From contig NZ_CP073696.1 in the NCBI RefSeq assembly GCF_025264645.1, forward strand, positions 4,836,001 to 4,900,000: DNA of 64,000 nucleotides, given 5' to 3'. How positions within the stretch are numbered: position 1 is the first letter of the stretch; the number at the start of each line of letters is the position of its first letter. Source of the DNA: Edaphobacter lichenicola. Lineage in GTDB: Bacteria; Acidobacteriota; Terriglobia; Terriglobales; Acidobacteriaceae. Made by a program: the position numbers and the translations under genes. Positions 49,351 to 58,445 of the stretch are shown here, in pieces. The notes beneath the pieces were generated by a model. The model searched no databases and was not told where the DNA came from. It was given only the letters and a program-made list of their open reading frames with translations.

Positions 49351-50898
49351 ATGCGCGTACGTCTCGTGTCTTCCAGAAATCTCTGTCGCGGAGTGCTTGT
49401 GAGCGTTTTTCTGGCTCTGATCGGGTGCAGGAGCGAGGCTCCGTATGTTGTGCCGGAGGAGCCGATGCCGGCGAACACGATACTGCTGTCGCAGATGATG
49501 CGGGAGCTGTCGGCCACGCCTGGTTTCACCGATGCGCTGCTGGCGCAGTTGGATAAGGGCGGCAAGAAGGGACCCGCGCTGATGACGCCAGCGCTGATCA
49601 AGAGGCTGCGTGAGCTGATTCTCGGTAAGGATTGGCAGGGGCTCGATCGCTTTCCGGGATGGACGATGCAGGAGGTTACACCCACTGTCGGGGTGATCAA
49701 TCGCGCGGTGAAGCACCCGGATACGCCGCCGGGAACGCCGTCGGGTGCGCCGACGGAGAAGTGGCCGAATGGTGTTGATCAGGGCGTGATTGCAGAGTAT
49801 CTCGACTTGGGGGCCTACTCGCCTGAGAGGGCGGAGACGGTGAGTCTCGATCAGCCGTCGACGCTGCCGGAGCTTTCGAATGCGACGCTGGTGACTACGT
49901 TGGGTGCCGGTGTTGTGCGGGGGGATGTTGCTAATCCGAAGCTTGCGCCGATGCACTCGGACAGTCAGCGGCTGGCGGATGTATTGAATCGGCTGGGGCT
50001 GAACGCGTTGGATGGCGCTGCGACGGTGACGGCTGAGGTGGCCGGTAAGACGGCGACGACTCCGCAGGCGCTGATTCAGGCGTTGATGGAGACGGGACAT
50101 ACGGTGACGGTGTTTGACTCGCGATACTTCGCAAACTTCAGACACTTTCACTACAAAGGCCAGGACGTGATGATGCCGTTCTATGTGAACTCGCAGATCG
50201 CGATTCCGGGGACGAAGCCGGCCTTTGGGCGCGCACGCTCGCTGCTGGTGCCGGTGAGCCATGCGGAGTATGAGTGGGAGATTCGCGGGCCGAAGGTGAA
50301 TGCGGATGTGAGCTGGTACTTCGGCATCGACGGCAGGGCGGAGTTTCGCACGATGGACACGCTGGATCAGGCGTGGGTGTTGGCGCGCCATGCGCATGAG
50401 TATCGCGATGCGGATGCGGTGGAGGTGACGCGGCTGGTTGGGAAGTTTTTGATCATGTACGTGCATCAGCATCTGGCGCGGCCCGATCTTCCGTTTGGTG
50501 GGTACTACCCGCTGGGTGTGTGTCAGGATGGCGTGGCTGCGATTGAAAAGAAGATGACGGGGCATGACACGCTGTTTCCGAACACTGCGGATGCAGCGTT
50601 CTTTGACGATCCGCGCGATGCCGAGGTGAACGCGATGATGCTCGCGATACCGAAGGACAGGAATGGCGTGCCACCTTCGCCTGAGAGGATCTTCGGTTCG
50701 CTGCCGGTGACTGACTTCAGCTTGATAACGATTCCGGGGTTGGCGGCGGATCTGGATGCGGTGTATGGGGCTTGGCAGGATGGCTCGCTGGAGAGGACGC
50801 CTTCGTGGATACGGAAGATGACGTTGCGGGTGGTGGGCGCAACTGCGTTGGTGTTGCTGGCAGGTGTTGTGTTGTGGAGACGAAGACGGAGACAATGA
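49351..50898 (+). CDS. Large lipoprotein with C-terminal membrane anchor
   Basis: A 515-residue protein of unknown family. The N-terminus has a lipobox (VFLALIGCRSE, Cys26), and the C-terminus a membrane helix with a basic stop (LVLLAGVVLWRRRRRQ). The extracytoplasmic body has many aromatic and histidine residues: MQEVTPTVGVINRAVKHPD and SRYFANFRHFHYKGQDVMMP, and WVLARHAHEYRDADAVEVTR. The combination of a lipid anchor and C-terminal helix is unusual, so one of the two may be misread. It is the largest uncharacterised protein of this part of the window. Confidence 0.75.
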   Translation: MRVRLVSSRNLCRGVLVSVFLALIGCRSEAPYVVPEEPMPANTILLSQMMRELSATPGFTDALLAQLDKGGKKGPALMTPALIKRLRELILGKDWQGLDRFPGWTMQEVTPTVGVINRAVKHPDTPPGTPSGAPTEKWPNGVDQGVIAEYLDLGAYSPERAETVSLDQPSTLPELSNATLVTTLGAGVVRGDVANPKLAPMHSDSQRLADVLNRLGLNALDGAATVTAEVAGKTATTPQALIQALMETGHTVTVFDSRYFANFRHFHYKGQDVMMPFYVNSQIAIPGTKPAFGRARSLLVPVSHAEYEWEIRGPKVNADVSWYFGIDGRAEFRTMDTLDQAWVLARHAHEYRDADAVEVTRLVGKFLIMYVHQHLARPDLPFGGYYPLGVCQDGVAAIEKKMTGHDTLFPNTADAAFFDDPRDAEVNAMMLAIPKDRNGVPPSPERIFGSLPVTDFSLITIPGLAADLDAVYGAWQDGSLERTPSWIRKMTLRVVGATALVLLAGVVLWRRRRRQ

Positions 50899-50984
50899 TT
50901 CGTGTTGGTGATGTCGATTCGATGTGACCTCTTCATGCAACGTTGATGCGGTGTTGTGGCCTCTTACAATGAGGAGGCAAAACC

Positions 50985-51293
50985 ATGGCAACGAAAAAAG
51001 CAGCGAAGAAGGCATCGAGTAAGAAGACGGCAACGAAGAAGTCAGAACCTAAGAAAGCTCCAGCGAAAAAGGCAGCAAAGAAGACGGCGTCAAAGAAGAG
51101 TTCGACACGGAAGTACAGTCCTTCGGCGAGCAAGAACGTCGAGACTGAGATGAAAGAGATGAAGAAGGGCACGTTGAAGAGCGGTCGCAGCGGCAAGAAG
51201 GTGACCAATCCGAAACAGGCGATTGCGATTGGTTTGTCAGAGGCGCGGAAGGCTGGCAAGAAGGTTCCGCCGCCACCAGAAAAGAAAGGATAG
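50985..51293 (+). CDS. Lysine-rich histone-like DUF6496-type protein
   Basis: The 102 residues start with an Ala/Lys-rich tract (KKAAKKASSKKTATKKSEPK) like histone H1 or AlgP tails and end with a KGTLKSGRSGKKVTNPKQ, AIAIGLSEARKAGK segment that matches a family I know as DUF6496. The strong charge and the Lys/Ala repeats suggest DNA binding, but this is inference. ATG 50985 follows GAGGAGGC. The next gene begins two bases after its stop, so they are one transcription unit. Confidence 0.8.
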   Translation: MATKKAAKKASSKKTATKKSEPKKAPAKKAAKKTASKKSSTRKYSPSASKNVETEMKEMKKGTLKSGRSGKKVTNPKQAIAIGLSEARKAGKKVPPPPEKKG

Positions 51294-51295
51294 GG

Positions 51296-51751
51296 ATGAC
51301 GGAGGTTGAACGGTATCGCGCGATGTTGGAGGTCGCGCTGGAAGAGGCCCGCATCGGTCGGAGCGAGGGTGGTGTTCCGATCGGTGCGGCGTTGTTTGAT
51401 GGGGATGGAAAGCTGCTGGCTTCGGGGCGGAATCGCAGGGTGCAGCAGGATGATCCGTCGGTGCATGGAGAGACGGATGCGTTTCGGCGAGCGGGCAGGC
51501 AGCGATCTTACAAGGACAAGGTAATGGTGACGACGCTTGCTCCTTGCTGGTACTGTAGCGGGCTGATTCGGCAGTTTGGGATTCGCACGCTGGTTGTTGG
51601 AGAGAGCAGAAACTTTGCTGGTGGCGTGGAGTGGTTGAAGGAGCTTGGGGTCAAGGTGATCGATCTGGATTCGCAGGAGTGTTCGGACCTGCTGACTGGG
51701 TTTATTGCGGAGCATCCGGAGATTTGGAACGAGGATATCGGCGAGGAGTAG
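51296..51751 (+). CDS. Cytosine-deaminase-like zinc nucleoside deaminase
   Basis: A 151-residue deaminase of the CDA superfamily, apparently closest to yeast-type cytosine deaminase. The zinc site is H57-x-E59 (VHGET) and C84/C87 (LAPCWYC). The segment SEGGVPIGAALFDGDGK at 23-39 and the tail EHPEIWNEDIGEE resemble the Fcy1 pattern. It would deaminate cytosine or a related base. It follows the lysine-rich gene after two bases, with AAAGGA as ribosome binding site, so translation is likely linked. Confidence 0.85.
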   Translation: MTEVERYRAMLEVALEEARIGRSEGGVPIGAALFDGDGKLLASGRNRRVQQDDPSVHGETDAFRRAGRQRSYKDKVMVTTLAPCWYCSGLIRQFGIRTLVVGESRNFAGGVEWLKELGVKVIDLDSQECSDLLTGFIAEHPEIWNEDIGEE

Positions 51752-52085
51752 TGCTTGGGCTTTAGTCCTCGTGAGCAACGGCAAATACAAACACGGGATC
51801 CTTCGTTGTACTCAGGATGACGACCTACTAGCTTCCTTTGTCCGTGTATCTTGCCTGGTTGCGGAATGATGGAGAGATGGGTAAAGAGGTTGAGAGCGGC
51901 TTAGGGTGCAGTGTTTGTGGCGAGCGTCGGAGCAGTGCAACGGCATCACGATGGAACGGGTGGAAGAGATCGCGGAGATGATGCTGCATCCTGAAGGGCT
52001 TGTCCTGCCGGACGGGCCTCCTGCGCGGAGTGCGGTCACTTCGTGACTTTTGTACCCTTTTCTTGGTTGGTGAATCTCTGGTGGC
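51752..52085. other. 334-bp intergenic region with hairpin repeat
   Basis: No gene supported. It contains the third triple-hairpin repeat (52002-52056) near the permease 3' end. Confidence 0.5.
52002..52056. repeat. Triple-hairpin dispersed repeat, copy 3
   Basis: GTCC-TGCC-GGAC, CTCC-TGCGC-GGAG, GTCAC-TTC-GTGAC, then TTTTGTACCC. It is 29 bases beyond the permease stop (minus strand). Confidence 0.75.
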
Positions 52086-53480
52086 TTAGATTGTCTGGTT
52101 GCGACGTGTTGTGATTGCGAACCACGCCATGCCACTGAGTATGTAGGCGAGATACACGTACGGGAGCCAGTTGTAGGGGCGGTCTGGTACGGGGTAGAGC
52201 GTGCCCGCTAGCGCGAGAAGCATCGCCGCTGATGCTGCGATAGAGATGAGCAGCGGCGCTTTCGTGAGGGTGTGGTTGCGTTTGAGGTAGATCGGGAGCG
52301 CGATCGCGGCGAGGCCGTAGGTGGTAATGAAGCCGTAGACAGCGAGCGAGCCCATCCATCCATAGATGTCTGTTCCGGCCACGCCTCGTAGGGCTAAGAC
52401 GCAGACTGGTAGCGCGGTGAGCAGTCCAGTGACGAGAACCGCGGAGCTGGGTGTGGCGTTCTTGTGGTGGGCCGTGCCGAGGCTGTTGTGGACGAGGCCG
52501 TTGTGGCCCATGCGCATGAGGACACGCGCAGCTGCGGTGATGCAGGCAAGGGTGCAGGCGAACATACTGACGAGAGCACCGAAGTCGATGAAGGGGCCTA
52601 GGATGTTGACACCGGCGAGAGTGGCGAGGGTCCGCATGGGTGCAGTGGATTCGCCGAGGTTCTGGTGGGCGGTGTGCATGCCGAATGTTTCGAGGTAGGC
52701 GCAGAGGATGAAGAAGGCGCCGGTGAAGATGGCGCTTTGGATGACAGCGCGGGGGATGGTGCGGAGCGGATGGATGGCTTCTGCGCCGAGGGTGGTGGCG
52801 CTCTCAAAGCCGACGAAGCTGAAGAGGGAGAGTACGACGCCGAGACGAACTGCGGAGGGTGTGACGTGCTGCAGATGGAGTTGGGCGTGGTCGATGTGGA
52901 GGCCGTTGCGCCAGAGCAGAAGCGCGAGGACGATGGAGATCAGTGCGACCGAGATGGCCTCGATCCAGAGCATTAGTCGAGCGGAGACCTGGACGTCGCG
53001 ATAGGCGATGAAGGTGGAGACGCCGACGCAGAGGAGCGCGAGGAGCGCGGTTGGCGCGGTTTTTCCGGAGATGGAGAGAAGAAAGACGTTGGCGTAGTGG
53101 AGGAAGCCGCCGGTGACGGACGCTCCCGTGGCGATGTAGGCGAGTAGAAGGGCCCAGGCTGCGATACCGCTGACGGCAGGTGGTAGGCCGGAGGTCGCGT
53201 AGGTGTAAAGCGAGCCGGAGCAGGAGGTGTAGCGGGCGAAGCGGCTGATGCAGAGCGCGATGAGGAGGATGGTGGCGGTGGCGAAGAGGTAGGCGAGCCA
53301 GGTTCCGTTTCCGGCTAGGACGAAGACCAGAGGGATGGTCATGGTGGGAGTGGTTGTCGGGGCGATGGTGGAGATGGATTGAGCGAGGGTCTCCATCGGC
53401 GAGAGGATGTTTGCGCGCAGGCCGGGTGGAGCGGTGAGGGGAGCAGCGGACTCGGATAGTGTGGCTACGTTCTGCTCCAT
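52086..53480 (-). CDS. APC-superfamily amino-acid permease
   Basis: A 464-residue transporter of the amino acid-polyamine-organocation superfamily, with about 12 membrane helices. Signatures include SPMETLAQSISTIAPTTTPT (residues 27-46, first helix unwound region), WAYLFATATILLIAL-like helix 2, FSFVGFESATTLGAEAIHPLRTIPRA (the conserved sequence of helix 6) and FACTLACITAAARVL. The N-terminus resembles YjeM/yeast-like permeases of Actinobacteria and Acidobacteria. Its substrate is unknown. It ends beside the triple-hairpin repeat. Confidence 0.88.
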   Translation of the reverse strand: MEQNVATLSESAAPLTAPPGLRANILSPMETLAQSISTIAPTTTPTMTIPLVFVLAGNGTWLAYLFATATILLIALCISRFARYTSCSGSLYTYATSGLPPAVSGIAAWALLLAYIATGASVTGGFLHYANVFLLSISGKTAPTALLALLCVGVSTFIAYRDVQVSARLMLWIEAISVALISIVLALLLWRNGLHIDHAQLHLQHVTPSAVRLGVVLSLFSFVGFESATTLGAEAIHPLRTIPRAVIQSAIFTGAFFILCAYLETFGMHTAHQNLGESTAPMRTLATLAGVNILGPFIDFGALVSMFACTLACITAAARVLMRMGHNGLVHNSLGTAHHKNATPSSAVLVTGLLTALPVCVLALRGVAGTDIYGWMGSLAVYGFITTYGLAAIALPIYLKRNHTLTKAPLLISIAASAAMLLALAGTLYPVPDRPYNWLPYVYLAYILSGMAWFAITTRRNQTI

Positions 53481-53726
53481 GATGCTGGTCTCCTCTTGCG
53501 CGGTGCGATAGCGGTGAATGTGCAGATGCGAAGCCGATGCAGGTTGGCCTAGGTTCTTATTTTTTTTGGCTGACTGGGAGTTAGAGAGAGGATAGCTGAA
53601 GATGGCTTGAGCACGAAGCGGTATCTTGCTCTGGGTTGCAACTGCAAGTGCGTGCTGCGCGCACGGCGCGATCTGCCATCGAGGCTGAAGCGCCTTCGGC
53701 GCGTTTTTTCTGGTCAGTAGATTTCG

Positions 53727-54080
53727 CTACTTGTCTGAGGACGAGGAGGTTGCTGCAGGCGCAGCTGCCGGTGCTGGCGCAGAGGCGGGCGTGCTGCTCG
53801 ACGAGTCGCTACTTGACTTTGAGCCGCTGCTCTTTGCCTCTCCGCTCTTGGCATCGCCACTGCTCTTTGCGCTGGCTCCGTCACCTGAAGACTTGGGCTT
53901 GGCGTTGCCGTAGCCGTCCGCATACCAGCCGCCGCCCTTGAAGCTGACAGCAGGCGCGGAGAGGACACGCTCAAGATGACCGCCGCAGTGCGGGCAGACG
54001 GTGATCTCGGGGTCGGAGAACTTCTGGATCTTTTCAGTGTGCTTGTGGCAGGTAGTGCATTCGTATTCGTAGAGCGGCAT
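53727..54080 (-). CDS. FmdB-type zinc-ribbon protein
   Basis: The 117 residues begin with the FmdB/CxxC_CxxC_SSSS zinc ribbon, MPLYEYECTTCHKHTEKIQK with CTTC (8-11) and CPHC (28-31), then APAVSFKGGGWYADGYG. The C-terminal half is Ser/Ala/Pro-rich and disordered. Members are regulators or assembly proteins of unclear role. I chose ATG 54080, where conservation starts; the frame is open further upstream. It follows serA by 86 bases on the same strand and may share its transcript. Confidence 0.88.
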   Translation of the reverse strand: MPLYEYECTTCHKHTEKIQKFSDPEITVCPHCGGHLERVLSAPAVSFKGGGWYADGYGNAKPKSSGDGASAKSSGDAKSGEAKSSGSKSSSDSSSSTPASAPAPAAAPAATSSSSDK

Positions 54081-54166
54081 GATGTTCTTTCTGTTCTTCC
54101 AGCTTAACTCAATGTGATGCGGGATGAGGCCTGACGATGCGATTTCAGGCCTCATCCGTTGGAGCG

Positions 54167-55789
54167 TTAGAGCTTGCCCAGTTCGATAAGACGAACACTT
54201 GCAATGGCTTCCACCTTGCGCAACGCCTCGATGGCTGCAGTTGCGGATGCGGCGTTGGGGACATCGATCTGGACAACGGCGAGAGCTTGTCCCTGCGGAA
54301 CGCGGTGGCTCTGCGTGGAGTGCGCGCGGCCCAGAGCGAAGTTGGCGATGTTGACGGAGTGCTCGCCGAGGATGGTGCCGATGCGGCCGACGACGCCGGG
54401 GACGTCGTGGTTGCGGATGGAGACGAGGGTGCCGTGGAGCGGCGCCTCGATGTCAATGCCGTCGTAGGTGAGCAGGCGCGGAGACGTTCCGTGGAGGACG
54501 GTCGCGGAGGCGCTGGCGTCGCCGTCGGAGGAGTGCAGGACGATCTTGAGAACCGAGCCTGCGCCGCCTGTGGTGAACTCCTTTTTGTCTTCCTGGATGC
54601 GGATGCCGCGCTCGGCTGCGATGGCAGCGGCGTTGATGCGGTTGGCTGTGCTGCCGCCGTCGGTGCCGGAGAAGATGCCGGCGATGGCGGCGTTGCGGAT
54701 GAGGTCGGTTTTGCCGGCGGCGATGCGACCGGTGTAGGTGATCTGGATGTTTTCGAGGTTGCCGGGTGTGGCGTGGGCGAGAAAGTGGCCGAGGCGCTCT
54801 GCCATCTCGATGAAGGGCGCGATCTCCTTGTACTCTTCGTGCGAGAGCGACGGTAGGTTGACCGCGTTCTGCACGACGCCGAGCTTCAGGTAGTCGCGAA
54901 CCTGCATGGCGAGCTGGATCCCGATGGCCTCCTGGGCTTCGTCGGTGGCTCCGGCGATGTGCGGGGAGAGGATGACGTTGTCGAGGTTATAGAAGGGCGA
55001 TTCTTTGAGCGGCTCCTGATGGAAGACGTCGAGCGCTGCGCCGCCGATGTGGCCGGAGGTGATGCCGTCGGCGAGAGCTTGTTCGACGATGAGCTCGCCG
55101 CGGGCGCAGTTGATGATGCGAATGCCCTTCTTCATGATCTTGATGGAGGTCGCGTTGATGAGGCCTTCGGTCTGTGTGGTGAGGCCGACGTGGAGGGTGA
55201 GGTAGTCGGACTCTTTGAAGATGTCGTCGATGGGGACGAGGGTGACGTTGTTCTCGCGGGCGATGACGGGAGCAACGAACGGGTCGTAGCCGATGATGTT
55301 CATGCCGAAACTGGCGGCGCGGCGGGCGACCTCAAGGCCGATGCGGCCAAGGCCGACGATGCCGAGGGTCTTGCCGCGAAGCTCCTGTCCCTGGAGGGAT
55401 TTTTTGTCCCACTTGCCGGCGTGCATGGTGGAGTTGGCGCGGGGGATGGAGCGGGCGAGCGAGATCATAAGGCCGAGGGTGAGCTCGGCGACGGCGACGG
55501 CGTTGGCGCCGGGGGTGTTCATGACGACGATGCCGCGATGGGTGGCGGCGTCGGTGTCGATGTTGTCGACGCCTACGCCGGCGCGGCCGATGACGCGGAG
55601 CTTGGGGGCGGACTCAAGCAGCTTGGCGTCGGCCTGGACGGCGGAGCGGACGACGAGCGCGTCTGCATCGGCCAGTTCGGCGGCTAACCCGTTTTTAATC
55701 TGGTCGGGGGTGACGATCTGCCAGCCTGGTTCCTGCTGAAAGACGGCGAGGGTGGCGGGAGAGACTTTTTCAGCGAGAACGATCTTCAT
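54167..55789 (-). CDS. serA: D-3-phosphoglycerate dehydrogenase
   Basis: SerA oxidises 3-phosphoglycerate in serine biosynthesis. The 540 residues are the long type: catalytic domain with the Rossmann motif GLGRIGLEVARRAASFG (near 147-163), RGVVMNTPGANAVAVAELTL, the catalytic triad segments NCARGELI and DVFHQEPL, and HIAGATDEAQEA. A C-terminal ASB plus ACT domain (VSIRNHDVPGVVGRIGTILG) binds regulatory serine. It starts at ATG 55789 and is followed by fmdB. Confidence 0.95.
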   Translation of the reverse strand: MKIVLAEKVSPATLAVFQQEPGWQIVTPDQIKNGLAAELADADALVVRSAVQADAKLLESAPKLRVIGRAGVGVDNIDTDAATHRGIVVMNTPGANAVAVAELTLGLMISLARSIPRANSTMHAGKWDKKSLQGQELRGKTLGIVGLGRIGLEVARRAASFGMNIIGYDPFVAPVIARENNVTLVPIDDIFKESDYLTLHVGLTTQTEGLINATSIKIMKKGIRIINCARGELIVEQALADGITSGHIGGAALDVFHQEPLKESPFYNLDNVILSPHIAGATDEAQEAIGIQLAMQVRDYLKLGVVQNAVNLPSLSHEEYKEIAPFIEMAERLGHFLAHATPGNLENIQITYTGRIAAGKTDLIRNAAIAGIFSGTDGGSTANRINAAAIAAERGIRIQEDKKEFTTGGAGSVLKIVLHSSDGDASASATVLHGTSPRLLTYDGIDIEAPLHGTLVSIRNHDVPGVVGRIGTILGEHSVNIANFALGRAHSTQSHRVPQGQALAVVQIDVPNAASATAAIEALRKVEAIASVRLIELGKL

Positions 55790-55953
55790 GAATCTTCTGA
55801 TTCCTCTTCTTCTTGCTTATGGGAGCAAAGTGGCCGCACAGGGCGGTTTGGGACGACAAGACATGGAGACAGTACAAGTATCCAGTGTACTTTGGATTGA
55901 GTTTGGACGAAATTTGAAGGCGCAAGAGGATTTATATGGGCCGCAACCGGATC

Positions 55954-56772
55954 TTATCTCGTTTGAGGTAGCACTCTGCGTAAGAATGCGAGCATCGCGG
56001 TGTTGAACTGCTCTGGCCGCTGCAGCGGCGCGAAGTGGCTGACGTCATTGAGCAGGACGAGCTCGGCGTTAGGGATGCTGCGAGCCAGATACTCGGCGTG
56101 TTCGTGGCGGATGAACTCGTCGTGTTCGCTTTGAACGATTGAGACGGGCACGGTGATCTGTGCCAGATCGTGCTCCGAGTAGTTGGGTTGTGTCTTCTCC
56201 ATGAGGCTGACGGCTTCGACGAACTCGTTAAATTCGTCCGGGGTTGGAGACAGCTCGGCATAGTCCTGCATGTGCCGGGAGAAGCATCGGTGCATCGTTG
56301 GGTTGGGCTCTAACGGCTTTAAACCGCTTGGGTCCATGTTGCAGCCGAAGAAGAAGATGCCCGCGAAGCGTGCGGGAGCCTTCGCCGCGAGGATCATGGC
56401 GATACATGCGCCGTCGCTCCAGCCTACGACTCCTGTGGGCCGTTCGAGATGAAGTGCATCCATCACGGCCAGGACGTCAGACGCCATCAGATCGTAGGTA
56501 TAGGGTCGCGCGTCGCGGGTACTGCGACCGTGACCGCGGCTGTCGATCAAGATCGCCTGATAGCCATTCGCAATCAACGCGGAAACCTGGTAGCCCCAGT
56601 TGCCGCCGTGACCGAAGCCTCCATGCAGCAGGATGACCGGCTCGCCGGAGCCGTAGGTGCTGTACCAAATTCGGGCTCCGTCACGTTCGACATAACCCTG
56701 CTCGTCTGCGATGGGCAGTGGCGCGGCGCCGTGTGCTTCGAAGTTGATTAGTTCGTCGTCGATAATTTCCAT
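55954..56772 (-). CDS. Alpha/beta-hydrolase
   Basis: A 272-residue hydrolase. The oxyanion motif HGGFGHGGNWG (50-60), nucleophile elbow VVGWSDGA with S119, and a C-terminal NDVSHFAPLQRP whose histidine completes the triad are all visible. FIRHEHAEYLARSIPNAE near the end fits the fold's cap and acid segment. The gene begins 24 bases after the YgiC-like gene's stop on the same strand (that gene lies at 56796-57962), so they may be cotranscribed. Substrate unknown. Confidence 0.88.
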   Translation of the reverse strand: MEIIDDELINFEAHGAAPLPIADEQGYVERDGARIWYSTYGSGEPVILLHGGFGHGGNWGYQVSALIANGYQAILIDSRGHGRSTRDARPYTYDLMASDVLAVMDALHLERPTGVVGWSDGACIAMILAAKAPARFAGIFFFGCNMDPSGLKPLEPNPTMHRCFSRHMQDYAELSPTPDEFNEFVEAVSLMEKTQPNYSEHDLAQITVPVSIVQSEHDEFIRHEHAEYLARSIPNAELVLLNDVSHFAPLQRPEQFNTAMLAFLRRVLPQTR

Positions 56773-56795
56773 TCGATCTCAGTGAGAGGATCCTT

Positions 56796-57962
56796 TTAGA
56801 CGAAGAAGTGGGGGACGAAGGAGCTGAGGTTGTCGGTGATGGGGTTGAAGGACTCGCGAACGCCGAGGCCGCAGCAGTCCTGATCGATCATCCACACGCC
56901 GAGAACGGTGTGGCGATGGTCGAAGATGGCGTCAGGGGTGAGCGCCTGGATGATCTGGCGGCCCTCGTACGGGCCGGGTGTGGTGGCGATGGTGGCGCCG
57001 TCGCGGACTAAGGTGATGTTCGCGCCCTCGCGGGACATGAGCGGCTTGCGGACGTAGTTGCTCATGGTGGCGGAGGTGCTGTTGTCCGCGAAGTGCGCTT
57101 CCAGGAGAAGCTCGTGGTTGGCGTAGAGCTCCCAGAGAATCGGCAGGATGCCTTTGTTCGAGAGCAGCATCTTCCAGATGGGCTCGATCCAACGAATGCT
57201 GGTGTAGGTGTCGATGGCGTGTGGGGCGAACTCCTCCTGAAGCATGGCCTCCCAGGGGTAGAGCTTGAAGATCGAGAACATAGGCTGCTCGTCGGGGTCA
57301 AGGAAGAGTTGCTGCTCGTCGTTCCAGCCGATCTCGTTCATGAACATCTGCAATGTGTTGAGCCCGGCTTGCTGTGCGGTGTCGCGGAGGTAGGTGACGG
57401 TGAGCTGGTCTTCTGCGTTCTCTAATGCTGCGAAGTAGACGGGCTTTGAGAGGTAAGGGTCGATGTCCTTCCACTTGGCGATGAGCTTTTCGTGGATGGA
57501 GTTGAACTGGTCAGGCTTGGCGGAAACGAGTGAGGACGGCATGTCTTTCAGCCAGTGCCATTGAACGACGGAGGCTTCAAGGAGCGAGGTGGGGGTGTCG
57601 GCGTTGTACTCGAGGAGCTTGGGTGCGTGGCCCGATTGCGCGCCTGCCCATGAGAGATCGAAGCGGCCATAGAGCGCTGGCGGCTCGTTGTTCCATGCCC
57701 ACTCGATCGCTTCGATGGCAAAGTCGGGGATGTCGAGTTCGGCGTAACGGCGCTCGTCGATGATGTGCTGCGCGGCGGCAAGGCACATCTCCTGGAGCTT
57801 GTTGCCCGCGGCTTCAAGGGTGTCGATCTCGGCTGCGGTGAAGCTGTAGGCGGCGGACTCGTCCCAGTAGGGCGTGCCATTGTCGAGCGTGTGAAAGGTG
57901 AGGCCGACGGACTCGACCTTTTGCTGCCAGCCTTCGCGTGGGGTAAGGGTGATGCGCTGCAT
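56796..57962 (-). CDS. Glutathionylspermidine-synthase-like ATP-grasp protein (YgiC)
   Basis: The 388 residues match the YgiC/YjfC group, which resembles the synthetase half of glutathionylspermidine synthase but lacks its amidase half. Features: MQRITLTPREGWQQKVESVG at the N-terminus, YWDESAAYSF, AYALYGRFDLSW-like core (PPALYGRFDLSW), KLLEYNADTPTSLLEASVVQ (ATP/substrate loop) and a C-terminal LVRDGATIATTPGPYEGRQI. The substrate of these proteins is unsettled. The next minus-strand gene upstream encodes a YgiB-like lipoprotein, as in E. coli ygiB-ygiC. Confidence 0.88.
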   Translation of the reverse strand: MQRITLTPREGWQQKVESVGLTFHTLDNGTPYWDESAAYSFTAAEIDTLEAAGNKLQEMCLAAAQHIIDERRYAELDIPDFAIEAIEWAWNNEPPALYGRFDLSWAGAQSGHAPKLLEYNADTPTSLLEASVVQWHWLKDMPSSLVSAKPDQFNSIHEKLIAKWKDIDPYLSKPVYFAALENAEDQLTVTYLRDTAQQAGLNTLQMFMNEIGWNDEQQLFLDPDEQPMFSIFKLYPWEAMLQEEFAPHAIDTYTSIRWIEPIWKMLLSNKGILPILWELYANHELLLEAHFADNSTSATMSNYVRKPLMSREGANITLVRDGATIATTPGPYEGRQIIQALTPDAIFDHRHTVLGVWMIDQDCCGLGVRESFNPITDNLSSFVPHFFV

Positions 57963-57992
57963 GAGTCTCCTGATGTTGTTGTATTGCCGCTG

Positions 57993-58412
57993 TTACTCGC
58001 CTGCGCTTCCGCCGTGGCCGCTGCCTTCACCGCTGCTGCTGTGGCTTCCACTGTCGGAGAAGATGCGGCCAAATCCTCCGCGGATGATTATGCCGGAGCG
58101 GTTGGCGTAGCTGCGACCGGCGACTGGAGCATAGCCGCCACCACCGACTACGGTGCCGAGGCCATAGCCGCCCCAACCACCATAGTAGTAGCGATAGGGA
58201 ATGAGGATGGGGAGGAAGCCGCCGTGGCCATCGGGTCGTTGCTGCTGCTGTATGCCTTGCTGGTCAGCGGGAAGGTTGGCGCAGAACTTGTCGTCGACGA
58301 CGTGGTTTTGTTCATCGACGCAGCGCTGCATCTCGGGTTTCTGGCAGCCGGTGAGCATCGAGAGTGCGGCTGCGGCTAGGAGTGGAGCGGCGACTTGGGT
58401 TGAGCGGCGCAT
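57993..58412 (-). CDS. YgiB-like lipoprotein
   Basis: The 139 residues have a signal sequence with a lipobox (LSMLTGCQK, Cys23), a short conserved-looking part (MQRCVDEQNHVVDDKFCANL) and a Gly/Tyr/Ser-rich tail (YYYGGWGGYGLGTVVGGGGY). The Cys pair and the position directly before the YgiC-like gene (30 bases) match the E. coli ygiB-ygiC arrangement (DUF1190), so I infer the same family. Its function is unknown; E. coli YgiB is a predicted lipoprotein. Confidence 0.75.
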   Translation of the reverse strand: MRRSTQVAAPLLAAAALSMLTGCQKPEMQRCVDEQNHVVDDKFCANLPADQQGIQQQQRPDGHGGFLPILIPYRYYYGGWGGYGLGTVVGGGGYAPVAGRSYANRSGIIIRGGFGRIFSDSGSHSSSGEGSGHGGSAGE

Positions 58413-58445
58413 GTGGTTTGGGGTCGTTGAAAGAGTAGCAGGGAT

